Shown: piece by piece, positions 20,239-28,920 of the stretch
Numbering within the stretch: the first letter of the stretch is position 1
Layout: every line of letters starts with the position of its first letter
Assembly (NCBI GenBank): GCA_905221145.1
Contig: CAJNCA010000001.1
Span: 62,001-126,000 of the forward strand
Direction of reading: 5' to 3'
Length of the DNA stretch: 64,000 nt
DNA from: a bacterium
GTDB lineage: Bacteria; Bacillota; Bacilli; Lactobacillales; Streptococcaceae
Notes under the pieces: generated by a model
What the model was told of the DNA's origin: nothing
The model's input: only the letters and a program-made list of their open reading frames with translations
Database searches by the model: none
Made by a program: the position numbers and the translations under genes

Positions 20239-21825
20239 TTGGAGAATATAATTTTTTGTTCGTCTCCCTTCCAGGTTTTAGTCGCTAAAGAAGTTGTACA
20301 GACTGTCTCAGAAGACTTTATCGGGATTTATCTAAAGATGTCAAATGATTCGAGACAGGATTTTTATGCTGAACGAATGGCAGAATTTTGTAAGGAAGTC
20401 CTTGTTTTAGAAGGAAAAACAGTCTTTAATGATATTCAGGAAGCCTTAAAAGACAGGGCCATCAGTAATCTCTATCTAGCCAGCTTAGACAATCCAGTGG
20501 CTCTTAGCATCTTTAACCCTAGCACAATGAATTTGTATACCTTTGATGATGGTAGTACTTCCATTGTACCCCTCAATCTGTATACACAAAATCTTGAGAG
20601 GGTCATTCCCTATGCAAACTTTACCTTGAGAGAGATCATGTCATTGTCAAATAGACATTATACGGTATTTGAGGACTGTGTCCTTTTTCCAAAAGACGAG
20701 CAGGTTTTGTTAAAGCTTCATCTGGAACCAAGTCATTTTCATAGGGCTAAAAATGGCAAGAAAATAAGTGTTTTTCTGGGGCAATTTCTAGGCTCTCTCC
20801 TTTATCAGGAAGATTTGGAACTTACTCAAAAATTGACTGCTAAAGTTTTAGATGAACAGAAGATTGATTACTACTATCCCCATCCTAGAGTACCTTTGAA
20901 TCCCTATCAAGATAAATTGAAAGAAACAAGATTTTGCTTTGAAGAAGAAATCTATCTTTTGTTAGAAGAATATGAGTTCGTTGAGGTACATGGTTTTTAC
21001 TCAACTTCGCTTTTGTTGGTTAAAAATATAGAGGGTGTATCGGTTCATGGGTATAGGACTTTTTTAACAACTCATGAATCAAATGTTTTTGCAAAACTAG
21101 GTGTGCCCTATCAAAATGTGTCCCAATCGGACACACCTGTTGATATTGTCATGCCTGTCTATAATGGCGCTGAAACCATTAGCCAAACGATTGATTCTGT
21201 TTTAAATCAAACTCATCAAGCCTTTCGTCTGCTAATTGTGGATGATGGTTCGACAGATAATACAGAGGAAGTATGTAAGCCATATCTAGTAGACGAGCGA
21301 ATACAGTATATCAGGGAAGGTCATAAAGGGATTTCAGAAACTTTAAATCGTGGAGTAAGCCTGTCTCAAACGAAATATGTAGCTAGACAAGATGCAGATG
21401 ATGTATGGATGCCTTGGCACCTAGATTTTCTCTTGCAAGAGTTAGAGAAAAATCCTCAATTAGATCTTATCGGGGCTAGAGTTGTCGCAGAAGAAGATGC
21501 CGTAACAGATAAAATCAAACGGAATCAAACACATCACTTATCAGGGGAAAAGTTGTGGTTAGAGCTTGCTTATCAAAATGTATTTAACCATTCAACCGTC
21601 ATTTTTAAACGCTCTGCTTATGATGAAGCAGGATGCTATGATGATAAGTGTGATGGGTTTGAAGATTGGCATTTGTGGGCTCGTATAGTTACAAAGGACA
21701 ATGCTTTAGTGTTGAATGTTATGACAACTTACTATCGCTTATCGGAGCGTTATAAAAGAGAGATGCTTTTCCGAGCAAGACTAGCAAGAAGTCGTGGATT
21801 AAGATTAGAAGATGTATTGGACTAA
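20239..21825 (+). CDS. Two-domain glycosyltransferase: GT52-like N-terminus fused to GT2 C-terminus
   Basis: A 528-residue fusion. Residues 1-300 begin ENIIFCSSPFQVLVAKEVV and contain TFDDGSTSI and DYYYPHPRVPLNPYQ, features of GT52 sialyltransferase-like proteins. From about residue 303 a complete GT2 domain follows: VDIVMPVYNGAETISQTIDS, LLIVDDGSTDNTEEVC, KYVARQDADDVWMPWHLDFL (DxDD) and CDGFEDWHLWARI (ED acceptor motif). It therefore could add two different sugars. The start is TTG 20239, with GAGGAG 7 bases upstream. It is in one transcript with the flanking genes (31- and 3-base gaps). Confidence 0.7.
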   Translation: MENIIFCSSPFQVLVAKEVVQTVSEDFIGIYLKMSNDSRQDFYAERMAEFCKEVLVLEGKTVFNDIQEALKDRAISNLYLASLDNPVALSIFNPSTMNLYTFDDGSTSIVPLNLYTQNLERVIPYANFTLREIMSLSNRHYTVFEDCVLFPKDEQVLLKLHLEPSHFHRAKNGKKISVFLGQFLGSLLYQEDLELTQKLTAKVLDEQKIDYYYPHPRVPLNPYQDKLKETRFCFEEEIYLLLEEYEFVEVHGFYSTSLLLVKNIEGVSVHGYRTFLTTHESNVFAKLGVPYQNVSQSDTPVDIVMPVYNGAETISQTIDSVLNQTHQAFRLLIVDDGSTDNTEEVCKPYLVDERIQYIREGHKGISETLNRGVSLSQTKYVARQDADDVWMPWHLDFLLQELEKNPQLDLIGARVVAEEDAVTDKIKRNQTHHLSGEKLWLELAYQNVFNHSTVIFKRSAYDEAGCYDDKCDGFEDWHLWARIVTKDNALVLNVMTTYYRLSERYKREMLFRARLARSRGLRLEDVLD

Positions 21826-21828
21826 ACT

Positions 21829-23079
21829 ATGGTGAAAATATTTACAATAAAGGAAGGCGTGCCTGTAAGAACTTATGGTTTTGAAAGAAGTCAATTGGCA
21901 CGTCAAGAAATTTTTAAAAGTCTGTCCCTAGAACAGGAACTCGTTATAACAAATCTGGAGAAATTTGTACCGAATTTTGTAGAAACGTTAGAAAAACTTG
22001 GTTTTGAAAACTTCTATCATGTTATTTTTGACCAGTCAGATCTGGCTAGACAAAAGCCGAGTGTGGAAAAAGAATTTGTTCAGGGACTAGCTAATGTCAG
22101 TGAAGTCGAGTACACAAAAGATGGATATGTAGGACTCGTTCATTATCAAAATGGAGATATAGAATGCTATACTTCACAATTACTGTATCGTTTCCAATAT
22201 CAAGAAAATCTCTTTACTCTTTTTGATAGTAAAGGGGAGTTGCTGAAGGGGGATGTGAGTGAAAATTACCATTCTTACCAAAATCTAAGAAGTGGGGAAA
22301 CCTACACTCAATGGCAGTTAGTCAGTCTCTATCTAGCGAATAATTCTACAGTGAAAGATTGCTTTATCATTGATATGGTCAACGAATACCCTCTCCAATT
22401 GAGGAAATTTTTCCAAAATACGGGAAGAAAGCTATTTGCTTATACCCATTACAATATTTTAGACCCGATGATGAAGTTTGTCTTACAAGGTTGGTGCCAG
22501 AATATCGTTGTAAGCCCTGTTTTGGAGCAACTAATAGGGAAAGAAAAGGTTCGCTTTTTACCTCCAATGTTTGTGGATGGAGTTTTGGAAAAAGAATATG
22601 CAAGAGTCACCGATTGGTGTATCGTTGGCAATATGACGATGATCAAACGGTGTGCCTGGGCGATTGAGGCCTTTCGACAAGTGCCAGATAGTCAGTTGAC
22701 GATTTATGGCAATTTGCCAGATGGTTATAGCCAGAAAGACTTGCCGTCAAATGTCCATTATGCTGGTTTTCTAGAAGAGGTTCCTTATGAGAAGCACCAA
22801 GGCTATCTCTCCTGTTCTATGAGTGAATGCTTTGCCAATTCAGCTGTAGAAGCATCTGCCAAGGGTTTGGTCTGTCTCTTGTCTGATACAGATTTAGCTC
22901 ATAGGTACTATAAGAGCCAATCTAAAGCTGTCTCAACATTTGGTGACATCGGGGAGTTAATCTTGTGGCTCAATGCTTATCAAAAAGAAGGTCGTTACGC
23001 GTCAGCAACATTCTCTAAAGACTATCAAAAAAAGGAAATTCTAGAGATGTATCAGTATGTGTTATCCTTAGAAATATGA
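21829..23079 (+). CDS. GT4-type glycosyltransferase, GtfA/GtfB-like
   Basis: A 416-residue protein. The C-terminal half carries a GT-B Rossmann domain with the GT4-type signature MSECFANSAVEASAKGLVCLL (about residues 332-352) and LTIYGNLPDGY before it. The N-terminal half has a beta-rich stretch (YTKDGYVGLVHYQNGDIECYT ... LFTLFDSKGELL, about residues 90-140) reminiscent of the add-on beta domain with which GtfA/GtfB of the serine-rich-adhesin system hold their protein acceptor. That similarity is by eye. It lies directly upstream of the LPXTG adhesin gene, which is the obvious candidate acceptor. The RBS is weak; the start is 3 bases after the previous stop, so it probably depends on coupling. 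Confidence 0.6.
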   Translation: MVKIFTIKEGVPVRTYGFERSQLARQEIFKSLSLEQELVITNLEKFVPNFVETLEKLGFENFYHVIFDQSDLARQKPSVEKEFVQGLANVSEVEYTKDGYVGLVHYQNGDIECYTSQLLYRFQYQENLFTLFDSKGELLKGDVSENYHSYQNLRSGETYTQWQLVSLYLANNSTVKDCFIIDMVNEYPLQLRKFFQNTGRKLFAYTHYNILDPMMKFVLQGWCQNIVVSPVLEQLIGKEKVRFLPPMFVDGVLEKEYARVTDWCIVGNMTMIKRCAWAIEAFRQVPDSQLTIYGNLPDGYSQKDLPSNVHYAGFLEEVPYEKHQGYLSCSMSECFANSAVEASAKGLVCLLSDTDLAHRYYKSQSKAVSTFGDIGELILWLNAYQKEGRYASATFSKDYQKKEILEMYQYVLSLEI

Positions 23080-23085
23080 TATAAT
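23077..23085 (+). promoter_or_regulatory. Extended -10 promoter for the adhesin gene
   Basis: TGATATAAT (23077-23085) straddles the stop of the upstream glycosyltransferase gene and is about 97 bases before the adhesin ATG. The following TTGAAAGCGTAAAAC resembles a degraded cre motif but mismatches near its end, so I do not call it. Confidence 0.55.
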
Positions 23086-23181
23086 TGAAAGCGTAAAACT
23101 TTCTGGGTTTTATAGTTCTTAACGCACATTTTATAGATTTAAAGTATAAAAAACAATGAAATTTTAGGAAGGTCGTGTTTT

Positions 23182-26100
23182 ATGTTTCATACTGATAGAC
23201 AGGAGAAATTTTCTCTTCGTAAGTATAAAGATGGTCGAACAGATTCCAAGTTAATCGGAGCAACGATTTTGGCCACAGGTGTGGCTTTAGCTGTTGGTGC
23301 AAGTCCAGTAGCTGCTAATGTTACTTCTAATGGTACAAATGAACCTACAATAGTGAGCGACACAGCCAAGGTTGAATCTGCAAAGGCTACGACTTTTACA
23401 GACGATACAGATGCATCAAAAACTTTTAAAGTTGATGCAGTTTTGGATGGAGGGGCAACCGAGCCAACAAAAGCTAACATCAATACTGGTGATACTGACG
23501 GTAATGACACAGTGAGTTTCAAATCAGAAGCAACTGTCAATTATAAACTGGATTCTGATAAGTCATTACTAAAAACAGAAACAGTAGAAGCTGGAAAAGG
23601 TACGGTTACAACACCTTTTGATAAAAAAGGTCTTGCTTATGACGCAGATGGTAAAGACTACCGTGAATCAACAGTGGCTAAAACTGGGGATGCTATTAGT
23701 GAAGCCACTGGAAAAAAAGATACAGTAGAAGCGAATAATAAAGTTTATGAATATGTACGTTCAGAAGTTGAAGGTACTGACAAACCAACTTATGACAAAA
23801 CACATTTCAATGATATCGAAGCTCCAGTATCTCCAGAAGGAATGCATAATAAACTAGGAGAAATCGACTATACAAAAACAACAGGTAAAGTTTACTTAGT
23901 TGAAGAAACAGCTGATGGACAATATGGTAAATTTGTAGAAGCGAGTGGCGTAACTAGTGACGAAGATGCTGTTGCAAAATGGAAAGCTGGAGAAGCTACA
24001 GCTAAAGATTTTACTAAAGCTAATGTAACTCTTCAAGAAGGAGATACAATTCTTGTCCTTGATAAAGATACTTATGCGACTACAAATACTGTAGAAAGTA
24101 AAAGTAAAAAAACAGGTACGAATGTCACTTATGTTGCGGTAAAAGAAACTGTTTATGACGGAACTTCCACTGATATTTGGGGTATGACGTATGCAATCCT
24201 TAGAGAAAATTATACAGCCATTAAAGATATCGGGGATGATAATGTCTTTGGAACTGCTGACGATAATGAAAGAAACGCAACTTCGAATGGTACTCAAACA
24301 AGAAAATCAATGGATGTGTTTGATGTGTCAGGAAGAGAAGATAAAAATTCTAAATATCTTCAAAAAACACCAGATTTAAACACGTCTAATGCTTCGGTGA
24401 AAGATATCTTGAAAGATGTTTTTGCAACTGGATATCGACTTGTTGATTTCTTTGCGAGTAATGCTTCAAAACCTACGGATATTGAAGCAATTAATAGCGT
24501 CAAAACTAATTTAGATAACAAAGTAGACGAACTCGTTAATTATATGAAAGATAATAATATTCGAGTTGGTTCATCTAATGGTAAAGTTGGGTTCTATGTA
24601 AATGACGCTTCAGCTGACAATGACTCATCTAAACTAGATCAATTTGAAACAAAAGTTAGAGAAGTAAGTACGGTTTTAGATGCTTTACCTATTATTGATA
24701 AAGTAAAAACTTCTGGTGTTGCTTCAAAAGAAGAAGGTCAAAAATACGGAGCATCTGATGCTGATGTGTTTCCTGTTTCTAAAGATCTTGTTGAAACTTA
24801 TGAATTTACAACTGTAGGTGGTTTAGTAGTAACAACAAACACTAAGTATGATAGAAATGATGGACATGATGTGATTTGGGATAAATACCCGATAAACACA
24901 GAAGAAAAAATTAATATTTCGAATGTGACAACTAATGGAACATGGGGTGTTACAGTATCAGATGATAAATCACAAGCTACGTTGACTAAATCTGGACGTG
25001 AAGTAAAAGAATGGGAAGCTTCGGATGAAACAACAACGGATACTGTTACAGTTGCTAAAAAAGAAATCATCACACCAATCCGTGCTTATAAAGTAATGGG
25101 TGAAGAAAAACCGACAGTGACTCACTATTACAACTTAAAAATCACAAAAGAAGAAGCTGGTACTGCAACAGCTACTAAACAAGGTAGTGTAGTTATCAAA
25201 TACGTAACTACTGATGGAAAACAATTAAAATCAGAAACTGATAAAGACAATGTTACATTAGAAACGAAAACTGTTGTAAGCTTGTACTCAGGTGAAACAA
25301 AAGTTGATGAACGTACTGATATCGTACCTGTAGAACAAAACTACGACACAACTTCAAAACCAAAACAATATCCAACATTAGTAGATGCTGATACTGGATT
25401 TACATATGAGTATGTTGGTCTAAAACAAGGTTCTCCAGCTGCTAGTGGTAAAGTAGTAGAAGGAACAACAGAAGTTGTTTACGAATACCGCTTAGTAAGT
25501 GAAGAAGAAAAAACTCCTTCTAAATCAGTTGCGACTAAGACAGGTTCTGTTGACGTGAAACACGTTGTTATCAACGAAGATGGAACGTTAAAAACATTAA
25601 AAGAAACAGAAGTAGTGAAAAACAATGTTCCTTTAGAGTATGAAGATACGTACGTAACTTACTCAAAAGGTGTAAAAGTATCTGAACGTAAAGAAAAACG
25701 CGCAGTTACTGAAAAATACGACACTACTGATAAACAATACCCAACACTTAAAGATGAAGCTACAGGGTTAGTATATAAATATGTAGGACAAACATCTGAT
25801 TCAGCTCCAGCGACTGGAGACGTAACAGAAGGTGAAAAACACGTTATCTACAGCTATACTCTAGATAAACAAGAAGAAACAACACCATCTAAAGTAGTTG
25901 AAACTAAAGGATCAGTAGTTGTTAAATATGTTGATGCTGACGGTAATGAAATCAAAGATTCTGCGAATGTAGTAACAGATGCAGTTGTTAAAACAACGAA
26001 AACATACGCTACTAAATCAGGAGAGGTTGTACTTTCAACACGTGATGAAGTAACAGAAAATGATGTAAACTACAATACTGTTGAAAAGAAAGTTGATACA

Positions 26101-28149
26101 ATCACTAAAGATGGTAAGAAATATGTCTTCCGTGGTGTATATGCAGTTTCGGACAAATTCAACAATACAATTGAAGAAACAGGTAAGGTAAAAGAAGGAA
26201 CTACAACGGTTGTTTATCAATACGATTATGTTATTCCAGTAGATCCAACTAAGCCTAACGAAGGTGACAATAATCCTCCAAAACCAGAGGATAAAATTCC
26301 TAATGACCCACAAAACCGTTCATACAAAGACTTAGGTCTCTTAAAAGAAGTGAAACGTGTTATCACTTATGTTTACGAAAATGGACCAAAAGCAGGACAA
26401 GAAGCTAGTGCGCCTGTTAACCAAACAGCTCGTTTCACAAGAACTGCAGAAATTAACAGTAGAACTGGTGAAGTGGTCTACACAAGCGAGTGGACTCCAG
26501 AACAAAAACTTGCAGAAGTAGTGTCACCAAAAATCGATAAATATGCAGTTGATAAAGAAAAAGTAGCTGAATTAGCAGTAACGCACGAATCTGAAGACAG
26601 TAGCGAAATTGTTAAATACCGTGAAAATCCTGAAATTATCGAACATGATGCAGCAAAAGACAAAAAAGGTTCTGTAGTTGTTAAGTATGTAGACGCTCAA
26701 GGAAATGAAATCAGTGAAGCGGTAACTGTTAAAGATAATGCAGTAGTAGAAAAAGCTACGACAAAAGTCTATGCAAATCGTGAAGAAACTACTTATACAG
26801 CAACAAATGAAGAATACAGCACTGTAGAGAGTCGTAAAGACGTTATCGAAGCTAATGGTAAGAAATATAAATACAGTGGTATTTACGCAGTTTCTGATAA
26901 ATACAATAATGTATTAGAAGAAACAGGTAAGGTGAAAGAAGGAACTACGACAGTTGTATACCAATACGATTATGTTATTCCAGTAGATCCAACGAAGCCT
27001 AACGATGGTAATCAAAATCCTCCAAAACCAGAGGATAAGATTCCTAATGATCCAAAAGGTCGCACCTACAAAGATTTAGGTTTACTAACAGAAGTGAAAC
27101 GTGATATCACTTATGTTTATGAAAATGGACCAAAAGAAGGTCAGGAAGCAAGTGCACCAGTTGAACAAACTGCTCGCTTCACAAGAACTGCAGAAATCAA
27201 CAGTAGAACAGGTAAAGTGACGTACACAACCGACTGGACTCCAGAACAAAAACTTGTTGAAGTAGTATCGCCAATAATTGAGGGTTACAATGTAGATAAA
27301 GCTAAGGTAGAAGAATTAGCTGTAACACATGAATCTAAAGATTCAGCAGTTGTTGTTAAATACTCTCAAAATAAACCAAACAGTGTACGTGACTACGCTA
27401 AAGATAAAAAAGGAACAGTTATTGTTAAATTCGTAGATATTAATGAAAATTTCCTTGCGGATGATGTAGTTGCTAAGAACAATGTCATTGTGGCTGAAGC
27501 GACAACTATAACTACTGGTGATAAAGAAGAAACAACTTACAAAGCAACTGGTGAAGAATATGCGGTGACACCACCAGAAACGATCGAAGTAGATGGAGTG
27601 ACATTCCGATTGAAACGTGTCCTTCCAGCAGGTGATAAGTTTAAGAATACTGTGGAAGAAAAAGGATTGGTTAAAGAAGGTGTTACTACTATTGTTTACC
27701 AATATGTAATGCAAATTGATGCTCCAACAGTTGATAAACCAGAATTTGATGGTGGAATAGTTCCGTTAGATCCTCCAGTTGTGGAAATTCCAGAGTTGAA
27801 GATTCCTGAAGAGCCTAAACCAGAACCAACTCCGACTCCGACTCCGACTCCAACTCCAGAGCCAAATCCTGCACCTACACCTACACCACAACCAGCTCCA
27901 ACACCTCAACGAAACGAGACTCCAAAACCACCTGTACCTGTGGCAGAAGATTCGGGAACACCGGAAGCTCCGAATAGACCAGTACCTTCAAATTACAATC
28001 CAGATGGGAACACTTACCCAGCTCCATCAACTGAGGTAGCTCAATTGCCAAATACTGGTACGGAATCGAACGCAGCCTTGGCAGCATTCGGATTTGTTGG
28101 AATGTTGAGTGGTCTAAGTATCGTTCTTCGTAAGAAGGATAATGAGTAA
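23182..28149 (+). CDS. LPXTG-anchored surface adhesin with MucBP and Muc_B2 repeats
   Basis: A 1655-residue wall-anchored protein. The N-terminus has a YSIRK-like signal (KFSLRKYKDGRTDSKLIGA then a hydrophobic stretch, cleavage near SPVAA-N). Residues about 50-665 are a unique, Thr/Asp/Lys-rich region with no family I recognise. From residue about 668 there are five MucBP-type modules, each opening GSVVVKYV or similar (DNA starts 25183, 25543, 25909, 26668, 27412); modules three and four are each followed by a Muc_B2-like module (ARFTRTAEINSRTG.V.YT..WTPEQKL). A Pro/Thr linker, sortase motif LPNTG, hydrophobic segment and charged tail RKKDNE end it. MucBP proteins bind mucin glycans. Own extended -10 promoter, AGGAAGG ribosome site and terminator; placed behind three glycosyltransferase genes that may modify it. 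Confidence 0.9.
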   Translation: MFHTDRQEKFSLRKYKDGRTDSKLIGATILATGVALAVGASPVAANVTSNGTNEPTIVSDTAKVESAKATTFTDDTDASKTFKVDAVLDGGATEPTKANINTGDTDGNDTVSFKSEATVNYKLDSDKSLLKTETVEAGKGTVTTPFDKKGLAYDADGKDYRESTVAKTGDAISEATGKKDTVEANNKVYEYVRSEVEGTDKPTYDKTHFNDIEAPVSPEGMHNKLGEIDYTKTTGKVYLVEETADGQYGKFVEASGVTSDEDAVAKWKAGEATAKDFTKANVTLQEGDTILVLDKDTYATTNTVESKSKKTGTNVTYVAVKETVYDGTSTDIWGMTYAILRENYTAIKDIGDDNVFGTADDNERNATSNGTQTRKSMDVFDVSGREDKNSKYLQKTPDLNTSNASVKDILKDVFATGYRLVDFFASNASKPTDIEAINSVKTNLDNKVDELVNYMKDNNIRVGSSNGKVGFYVNDASADNDSSKLDQFETKVREVSTVLDALPIIDKVKTSGVASKEEGQKYGASDADVFPVSKDLVETYEFTTVGGLVVTTNTKYDRNDGHDVIWDKYPINTEEKINISNVTTNGTWGVTVSDDKSQATLTKSGREVKEWEASDETTTDTVTVAKKEIITPIRAYKVMGEEKPTVTHYYNLKITKEEAGTATATKQGSVVIKYVTTDGKQLKSETDKDNVTLETKTVVSLYSGETKVDERTDIVPVEQNYDTTSKPKQYPTLVDADTGFTYEYVGLKQGSPAASGKVVEGTTEVVYEYRLVSEEEKTPSKSVATKTGSVDVKHVVINEDGTLKTLKETEVVKNNVPLEYEDTYVTYSKGVKVSERKEKRAVTEKYDTTDKQYPTLKDEATGLVYKYVGQTSDSAPATGDVTEGEKHVIYSYTLDKQEETTPSKVVETKGSVVVKYVDADGNEIKDSANVVTDAVVKTTKTYATKSGEVVLSTRDEVTENDVNYNTVEKKVDTITKDGKKYVFRGVYAVSDKFNNTIEETGKVKEGTTTVVYQYDYVIPVDPTKPNEGDNNPPKPEDKIPNDPQNRSYKDLGLLKEVKRVITYVYENGPKAGQEASAPVNQTARFTRTAEINSRTGEVVYTSEWTPEQKLAEVVSPKIDKYAVDKEKVAELAVTHESEDSSEIVKYRENPEIIEHDAAKDKKGSVVVKYVDAQGNEISEAVTVKDNAVVEKATTKVYANREETTYTATNEEYSTVESRKDVIEANGKKYKYSGIYAVSDKYNNVLEETGKVKEGTTTVVYQYDYVIPVDPTKPNDGNQNPPKPEDKIPNDPKGRTYKDLGLLTEVKRDITYVYENGPKEGQEASAPVEQTARFTRTAEINSRTGKVTYTTDWTPEQKLVEVVSPIIEGYNVDKAKVEELAVTHESKDSAVVVKYSQNKPNSVRDYAKDKKGTVIVKFVDINENFLADDVVAKNNVIVAEATTITTGDKEETTYKATGEEYAVTPPETIEVDGVTFRLKRVLPAGDKFKNTVEEKGLVKEGVTTIVYQYVMQIDAPTVDKPEFDGGIVPLDPPVVEIPELKIPEEPKPEPTPTPTPTPTPEPNPAPTPTPQPAPTPQRNETPKPPVPVAEDSGTPEAPNRPVPSNYNPDGNTYPAPSTEVAQLPNTGTESNAALAAFGFVGMLSGLSIVLRKKDNE
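25909..27411 (+). repeat. Two tandem ~750-base repeats inside the adhesin gene
   Basis: Unit 1 is 25909-26667 (759 bases) and unit 2 is 26668-27411 (744 bases), each encoding MucBP + proline linker (VIPVDPTKPN) + Muc_B2. A third, partial unit (27412-27720) carries only the MucBP part. The units are alike in protein but diverged in DNA, so the duplication is not recent; unit number could still vary among strains by recombination. Confidence 0.8.
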
Positions 28150-28210
28150 GATTTTAATGAGTTTCTAGTTATAAATTCTAGACCTCTTGAGTGAGGTAAG
28201 GTATGTATTT

Positions 28211-28238
28211 GGAGAAGACTTAGGTCTTCTCCATTTTA
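28211..28238 (+). terminator. Terminator after the adhesin gene
   Basis: A perfect 9-base-pair stem GGAGAAGAC / GTCTTCTCC with loop TTAG, followed by ATTTTAT. It closes the accessory island. Confidence 0.8.
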
Positions 28239-28271
28239 TATATAATTTGAAGAAAAAAGAGTTGTGTTTTC

Positions 28272-28328
28272 AAAAATAGATTCAGACACTGGGCACTTTA
28301 TGATGGAGATGTCAAGGAATTTCAATAG
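28272..28328 (+). pseudogene. dltD: Remnant of a second dltD 3' end
   Basis: The bases 28272-28328 read in one frame KNRFRHWALYDGDVKEFQ-stop, aligning with the true DltD end NERFFSKDWATYDGDVKEFQ-stop. The last 27 bases are identical to 16822-16848. There is no start or upstream coding sequence. It is followed by its own terminator and then the adc promoter, which is what would be expected right after dltD in a chromosome lacking the island. It therefore marks the right-hand junction of the inserted segment. Confidence 0.85.
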
Positions 28329-28341
28329 ATAATAGTATGGA

Positions 28342-28392
28342 AGAGTTCAAGAATGAAGCCTATTTTCACGTTTTTTCTTGACTCTTTTTTTG
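28342..28392 (+). terminator. Terminator upstream of adcR, probably the ancestral dlt terminator
   Basis: The arms AGAGTTCAAGAA (28342-28353) and TTCTTGACTCT (28375-28385) pair with one bulge and run into T7. It directly follows the dltD remnant. The 3' arm contains the adc -35 box (TTGACT), so terminator and promoter overlap. Confidence 0.75.
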
Positions 28393-28416
28393 GTTGTGAT
28401 ATAATTAACCAGTAAA
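28378..28416 (+). promoter_or_regulatory. adc promoter with AdcR operator
   Basis: TTGACT (28378-28383), 16-base spacer, extended -10 TGATATAAT (28397-28405). Overlapping the -10 and start region, TTAACCAGTAAA (28405-28416) matches the AdcR zinc-box TTAACnRGTTAA with one mismatch. Zn-bound AdcR would repress its own operon here; AdcR autoregulation is established in streptococci. Confidence 0.75.
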
Positions 28417-28479
28417 TAAAATTTCAAAGAATAGTATTTTTCTCTTAAAAAGAGAAGTTCAAAAGGAAAGGAGTCAGAT

Positions 28480-28920
28480 ATGAGACAGCTAGCGAAGGAT
28501 ATCGATGCTTTTTTGAATGAGGTGATTTTGCAGGCAGAAAATCAGCATGAAATCCTAATAGGTCATTGTACTAGCGAGGTAGCTCTGACCAATACTCAGG
28601 AGCATATCCTCATGCTTTTGTCAGAGGAATCTTTAACCAATTCAGAATTGGCTCGTCGCCTCAATGTCAGTCAGGCAGCAGTTACCAAGGCCATTAAGTC
28701 TTTGGTCAAGGAAGGGATGCTGGAAACATCTAAAGATCCTAAGGATGCGCGTGTGATTTTTTATCAGTTGACTGACTTGGCTCGTCCAATTGCTGAGGAG
28801 CACCATCATCACCATGAGCATACGCTTTTAACCTATGAACAAGTGGCGACTCAGTTTACTCCAAATGAACAAAAAGTGATCCAGCGGTTTTTGACTGCTT
28901 TAGTAGGAGAAATCAAATAA
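28480..28920 (+). CDS. adcR: Zinc-responsive MarR-family repressor AdcR
   Basis: A 146-residue MarR-type winged-helix protein: [26 protein letters not shown] (recognition helix) and wing residues [13 protein letters not shown]. The zinc-ligand features of AdcR are present: Glu/Cys/His near ILIGHCTSE (about residues 27-35) and the His cluster EEHHHHHEH (about 107-115). It represses zinc uptake genes when Zn is sufficient. Its stop overlaps the adcC start by one base, first gene of adcRCBA. Confidence 0.95.
   Translation: MRQLAKDIDAFLNEVILQAENQHEILIGHCTSEVALTNTQEHILMLLSEESLTNSELARRLNVSQAAVTKAIKSLVKEGMLETSKDPKDARVIFYQLTDLARPIAEEHHHHHEHTLLTYEQVATQFTPNEQKVIQRFLTALVGEIK

Noticed and set aside
23086..23101. 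cre-like TTGAAAGCGTAAAAC upstream of the adhesin
   Set aside because: Mismatches in the conserved right half; too weak beside the clear sites elsewhere.
23896..24297. Minus-strand frames inside the adhesin gene
   Set aside because: Ile/Phe/Ser-rich shadows of Lys/Thr/Asp codons; no start signals.
27825..27915. Short tandem ACTCCG/ACTCCA units, considered as CRISPR or phase-variable repeat
   Set aside because: They encode the Pro-Thr linker before LPNTG; units of 6 bases keep frame and there are no spacers, so neither CRISPR nor an on/off switch.
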